The translations under genes were made by a program, and so were the position numbers. Shown one piece after another: positions 6,434 to 8,516 of a DNA stretch of 8,516 bases (position 1 is the first letter of the stretch; the number at the start of each line of letters is the position of its first letter). The notes under the pieces were generated by a model that did no database searches, was not told the DNA's origin, and worked only from the letters and a program-made list of their open reading frames with translations. The DNA comes from Actinomycetes bacterium (GTDB lineage Bacteria; Actinomycetota; Acidimicrobiia; Spongiisociales; UBA5794): assembly GCA_023336875.1 (NCBI GenBank), contig JAMBLH010000098.1, positions 1 through 8,516 on the forward strand. The letters run 5' to 3'.

Positions 6434-7078
6434 CTACCCTTCGCTTCGGAGGGGCACTGAGCCAGTGAAGGATGCGAACAGGTCGAGACGGTCTGTATTC
6501 GGGGATTGACCCCTTTCGGCAACACTCGGGCTGCTGAGTCCCCACGCAATTAGATTCGCAGCAGCCTCGACGCCTCGGCGGCGGTACTTCACATCCGCAC
6601 CGGTCCAGAATTCGAGTCCCAGCCCGTCGAGGAGTTGCTCGCGAGCGTCATCCGTTCCAAACCTGTTCTCCCAAGCATGGCCGAACTCGTGGAGGATGAT
6701 GAAGGGAGTGTCCACGCAGAGGTCGATTCGATCGATTTCTGATCCCGGCGTGAACAACCCCGAATTGCCGCCACAGCCGAGCGAGCTGACATGGAGATAG
6801 ACGTCCACAGGAGGGAGCTCCAGGCCTGCCGTTGCGTAGCGGTCGAGTGCAGCTTGGACCTGCTCGGCCTGTAGCTGCAAGCCTCCCGAGATGACCGAGA
6901 CAGGCTCGACTAGGACTTGCACAGTGGCTGCCGATCCGGTCGGCAAGTGAGGCAGGTAATCGATGACGGGGCATTGCTCGTTGTGGCAACACAGGAATTC
7001 AGCGATGTCATAGACACCCTGGCCAAGGAGTACTCGGACGTCGAGTTCGTCCGTGGGCCGAATCGGCCCCAAACACAT
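6434..7078 (-). CDS. HExxH zincin-like hypothetical protein
   Basis: This 214-residue protein carries HEFGH (130-134) in the context FIILHEFGHAWE, typical of a zinc metallopeptidase helix. Glu171 in GVEAAANLIAWGL, 37 residues later, is a candidate third zinc ligand and resembles a segment I associate with actinobacterial secreted proteins of unknown substrate. Cysteines at 30, 31, 36, 102 and 121 suggest an extracytoplasmic fold with disulfides. No signal peptide or membrane segment is visible, although relatives I recall are usually exported. An in-frame TGA directly precedes the ATG at 7078, so the frame cannot extend upstream. The 5' end may therefore be lost. It lies 102 bp upstream of the M16 peptidase on the same strand. 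The function is not assigned beyond a probable zinc fold. Confidence 0.72.
   Translation of the reverse strand: MCLGPIRPTDELDVRVLLGQGVYDIAEFLCCHNEQCPVIDYLPHLPTGSAATVQVLVEPVSVISGGLQLQAEQVQAALDRYATAGLELPPVDVYLHVSSLGCGGNSGLFTPGSEIDRIDLCVDTPFIILHEFGHAWENRFGTDDAREQLLDGLGLEFWTGADVKYRRRGVEAAANLIAWGLSSPSVAERGQSPNTDRLDLFASFTGSVPLRSEG
7055..7069. repeat. 15-bp palindrome at a head-to-head gene junction
   Basis: GGGCCGA (7055-7061) and TCGGCCC (7063-7069) are exact reverse complements around one A. The repeat lies within the first codons of the zincin-like gene, 15 bp from the apparent start of the plus-strand coding remnant. It may be chance, or it may mark a rearrangement or assembly junction. Confidence 0.4.
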
Positions 7079-7083
7079 TCATC

Positions 7084-7199
7084 GTGACATTCGACGGCAA
7101 CTCCTGTGCTATGTCGAATGCTCACGACGTGTACGACTCAGAGGCTGTCAGTTTCACGTTCTTAACAGGACTGATCAGCACGCAGCCATCGGTTTTCTT
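7084..7199 (+). pseudogene. 5' part of a frameshifted small gene
   Basis: From GTG 7084 the frame reads VTFDGNSC, then EAVSFTFLTG and QPSVFL. It has an alternating beta-strand pattern and resembles the opening of a small extracytoplasmic domain I recall from actinobacteria, which begins with a VTFDG-x-x-C motif. The sense then continues in a different frame (the 7200-7451 entry). Re-reading one T of the TTTT run at 7193-7196 gives a smooth GTT TTT CTT ATG passage between frames. The combined product would have about 122 residues. This frame itself runs on without coding character to about 7299. No signal peptide precedes it. A one-base deletion or a homopolymer error is the simplest explanation. 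Confidence 0.5.
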
Positions 7200-7451
7200 A
7201 TGGGTCGAGCTGACGTCACCGAGGAGATGTACGAGGAGAAGGCAGCCGAACTTGGCGATCAGTTCTGGGCTCTCCTCGAGCTTGGCGCCGAACCGCTGAT
7301 CCTCTGGACAGTCCCTCCGGGCGAGCGGTACGAAGTGCGCACCACCTTCGATGGCGCGCCCTATGGCGTCGGATTGGTCCAATGTTGGGTGAACGACTCG
7401 GAAGATGACGTGATCCACTGGGCAGGCTCCTTCAACGTCCTCGACCCCTGA
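7200..7451 (+). CDS. Hypothetical protein, 3' part of a frameshifted small gene
   Basis: An 83-codon frame starts at ATG 7200 and ends with TGA at 7449-7451. Codon use is like the neighbours, with mostly G or C in third positions. Readable segments are ADVTEEMYEEKAAELG (an acidic helix), LILWTVPPGERYEVRT (a beta-rich stretch with PPGE) and YGVGLVQCWVN. It has no signal peptide and no membrane segment. No Shine-Dalgarno is well placed for ATG 7200; an alternative start is ATG 7227. The frame is open back to 7053, but that part overlaps the opposite gene and lacks coding character. I read it as the C-terminal two-thirds of a small domain whose N-terminus is in another frame at 7084-7199. The function is unknown. 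Confidence 0.55.
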   Translation: MGRADVTEEMYEEKAAELGDQFWALLELGAEPLILWTVPPGERYEVRTTFDGAPYGVGLVQCWVNDSEDDVIHWAGSFNVLDP

Positions 7452-7482
7452 GCCCCCACATGCCTCGAACCCAGGTTTCCAG

Positions 7483-7499
7483 ACCGGCGTGAGGCCGGT
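7483..7499. terminator. Short GC-rich hairpin between convergent genes
   Basis: ACCGGC (7483-7488) and GCCGGT (7494-7499) pair around a 5-nt loop in the 69-bp gap between convergent genes ending at 7451 (+) and 7521 (-). The stem is only 6 bp and no U-tract follows on either strand, so a terminator role is tentative. Confidence 0.3.
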
Positions 7500-7520
7500 G
7501 GTGAGCTCAGAGAATGTCGA

Positions 7521-7916
7521 TCAGTCATCGCCGGTCGGTGGTTTGCGTGCCTTCTTCGTCTCCGAACGTGCCCGCTTGTCATCAATTCGACGGCGACGCG
7601 CTGATCCCGAAGGTTTCGTGGGCTTTCGCTTTGGTGGATCGGGGCGGGCGGCGTCTTCGAGGAGCGCGTTGAGCCTTCGTACTCCGCGTTTGCGGTTGGT
7701 GGCCTGGGACCGCGAGCCATCCTCTGTGATGCGCACCTCGATTCCGAGCTGCTCAACAAGACGCTCTCGCATTGGATCATCGAAGGCTCGAGAGGTCTCG
7801 ATGTTGAACCTGAGCTCTGCACGCGTTGAACTCTTGTTGGCGTGCTGGCCACCAGGGCCACCGGAGGGCCCGAATCGCCACTGCAGTTCCGAAGCCGGGA
7901 TGTCGAATCGCGTCAT
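7521..7916 (-). CDS. arfB: ArfB-type peptidyl-tRNA hydrolase (ribosome rescue)
   Basis: This small class-I release-factor-like protein has the GGQ motif at 22-24 within PSGGPGGQHANKSSTRAEL, the catalytic loop that hydrolyses peptidyl-tRNA. The stop-codon recognition domain of RF1/RF2 is absent. The C-terminal tail from about residue 93 is strongly basic (K/R-rich), as in ArfB/YaeJ, where it threads into the empty mRNA channel of stalled ribosomes. The ATG at 7916 gives 131 residues and begins MTRFDIP, close to the usual family start. A TTG at 7943 would add nine residues and lies 6 nt from a possible -10 box, so it cannot be excluded. It sits 64 bp or less downstream of the sulfatase-like gene on the same strand, perhaps with its own promoter. 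Confidence 0.88.
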   Translation of the reverse strand: MTRFDIPASELQWRFGPSGGPGGQHANKSSTRAELRFNIETSRAFDDPMRERLVEQLGIEVRITEDGSRSQATNRKRGVRRLNALLEDAARPDPPKRKPTKPSGSARRRRIDDKRARSETKKARKPPTGDD

Positions 7917-7949
7917 CTTCTCGTCGTTCCGTGGGCTGGACAACTCGAA

Positions 7950-7958
7950 AACGTAGCA
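7950..7958 (-). promoter_or_regulatory. Possible extended -10 promoter for arfB
   Basis: TGCTACGTT on the minus strand matches the extended -10 form TGNTANNNT. It would start transcription near 7943, either as a leader of about 27 nt to ATG 7916 or leaderless at TTG 7943. A TTGACA upstream (7984-7979) overlaps the stop of the previous gene, but is 23 bp from the -10, which is too far for a normal -35. Confidence 0.3.
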
Positions 7959-7980
7959 GTGGAACCCTGGGTACGCGATG

Positions 7981-8516
7981 TCAAGGCGTGAGGGGGTGGA
8001 AGGTGCGGGATTGGTTGGTGGTCTGGATGAGGAGGAGGGTGATGGTGTTGGGGCCGTCGACGAGGGAGTCCGGTGGGATCATCATTCCGAACTCGGTTTC
8101 GCCCTTGTCGGTTTCGAACGTTCGGGTTACGGCAGCGATCTCTCCGTTGACGGCGACGGCGACTATCTCGTGGCTATAGGCCTCGTTGGGCGTTCTCATC
8201 GTGCCGCGTACCCATGTCGGCAGCGCGGGTGCGCCGAGATCCACATCTTGATAGTTGGTGCTGTTGAACAGGAACGCGGAGTACTCATCCGTGGCTTCAA
8301 GTGTGACAGACGCAACACTCACGCCCAGGAGATCACGGTACCCGGGGGGTGCTAGGCCAAATGGTCCATCATTCCCGAAGTGCTCGATCTTGCGTCGGGC
8401 GATGGCCAGCGCTTCGGAGCCATCGACTCCGAAGGTGATTACTCCTTCTGCACCATTGATCTCGGTCTGTAGCCGTTCGGGGCGATCGTCCGAGAACAAG
8501 GACACTCCGTCCATCG
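7981..8516 (-). CDS. C-terminal part of a sulfatase-superfamily-like protein (partial)
   Basis: The frame is open to the right edge, so only the last 178 or so residues are present. An ATG at 8514 is probably internal. Recognisable segments, numbered from that Met, are MDGVSLF (1-7), RRKIEHFGNDGPFGLAP (40-56), VAVAVNGEIAAVT (118-130) and IPPDSLVDGPNTI (146-158). This order resembles the C-terminal domain that follows the catalytic part of membrane-linked sulfatase/alkaline-phosphatase-superfamily proteins in actinobacteria. That is recognition by pattern, without an alignment. The metal-binding catalytic core and any membrane helices would be beyond the edge and cannot be checked. The stop at 7983-7981 is 64 bp before the arfB ATG. 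Confidence 0.6.
   Translation of the reverse strand, partial: MDGVSLFSDDRPERLQTEINGAEGVITFGVDGSEALAIARRKIEHFGNDGPFGLAPPGYRDLLGVSVASVTLEATDEYSAFLFNSTNYQDVDLGAPALPTWVRGTMRTPNEAYSHEIVAVAVNGEIAAVTRTFETDKGETEFGMMIPPDSLVDGPNTITLLLIQTTNQSRTFHPLTP

Noticed and set aside
7192..7198. Programmed -1 ribosomal frameshift
   Set aside because: The heptamer is not of the X XXY YYZ form and I see no strong stem just downstream; a base deletion or sequence error is simpler.
7122..7418. 98-codon minus-strand open frame that could be the missing 5' end of the zincin-like gene
   Set aside because: It ends before 7078 in a different frame, has no signal peptide, and is antisense to the better plus-strand coding signal.
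7489..7956. 155-codon plus-strand open frame
   Set aside because: It is a shadow of arfB, whose GGQ motif and basic tail are clear on the other strand.

Overview
The window looks like ordinary chromosomal DNA of a moderately high-GC actinobacterium, possibly an Acidimicrobiia-like lineage. That placement is an inference from gene order, codon use and protein style, not from a marker-gene tree. The run M16 peptidase - dapB - dapA - RNase J - ftsK on the minus strand is a known actinobacterial housekeeping neighbourhood. The window is mostly core genes, and I see no mobile element, CRISPR array, tRNA or rRNA.

Layout from left to right. Positions 1-756 (-) encode the four-helix N-terminal part of the DNA translocase FtsK, cut by the window edge. 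Positions 757-893 hold a probable ftsK promoter and three consecutive perfect inverted repeats, the last a 16-bp hairpin just after the RNase J stop. RNase J (894-2522) and DapA (2519-3424) overlap by 4 bp and form an operon. A thioredoxin-TPR protein of the YbbN/CnoX type (3467-4312, +) sits between dapA and dapB. It is divergent from dapA across only 42 bp and convergent with dapB, with a hairpin spanning both stop codons. DapB (4329-5087) and an M16 zinc peptidase (5084-6331) form a second 4-bp-overlap operon on the minus strand. Several genes have a TANNNT -10 box only 7-9 nt before the start codon, which suggests leaderless mRNAs.

The right third is less conserved. It holds an HExxH zincin-like protein (6434-7078, -) without a visible signal peptide. 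A small plus-strand gene (7084-7451) appears to be broken by a -1 frameshift near 7193-7197. The two genes abut head to head beside a 15-bp palindrome. Next come an ArfB-type ribosome-rescue hydrolase (7521-7916, -) and the C-terminal end of what looks like an actinobacterial sulfatase-superfamily protein (7981-8516, -), cut by the right edge.

Functionally, DapA and DapB are consecutive steps of lysine/diaminopimelate synthesis. RNase J handles RNA turnover, FtsK chromosome segregation, YbbN/CnoX protein quality control and ArfB rescue of stalled ribosomes. I found no convincing new multi-gene system. The points most worth checking are the head-to-head junction with the frameshifted gene, the triple-palindrome rnj-ftsK spacer, and the overlapping dapA/thioredoxin promoters.
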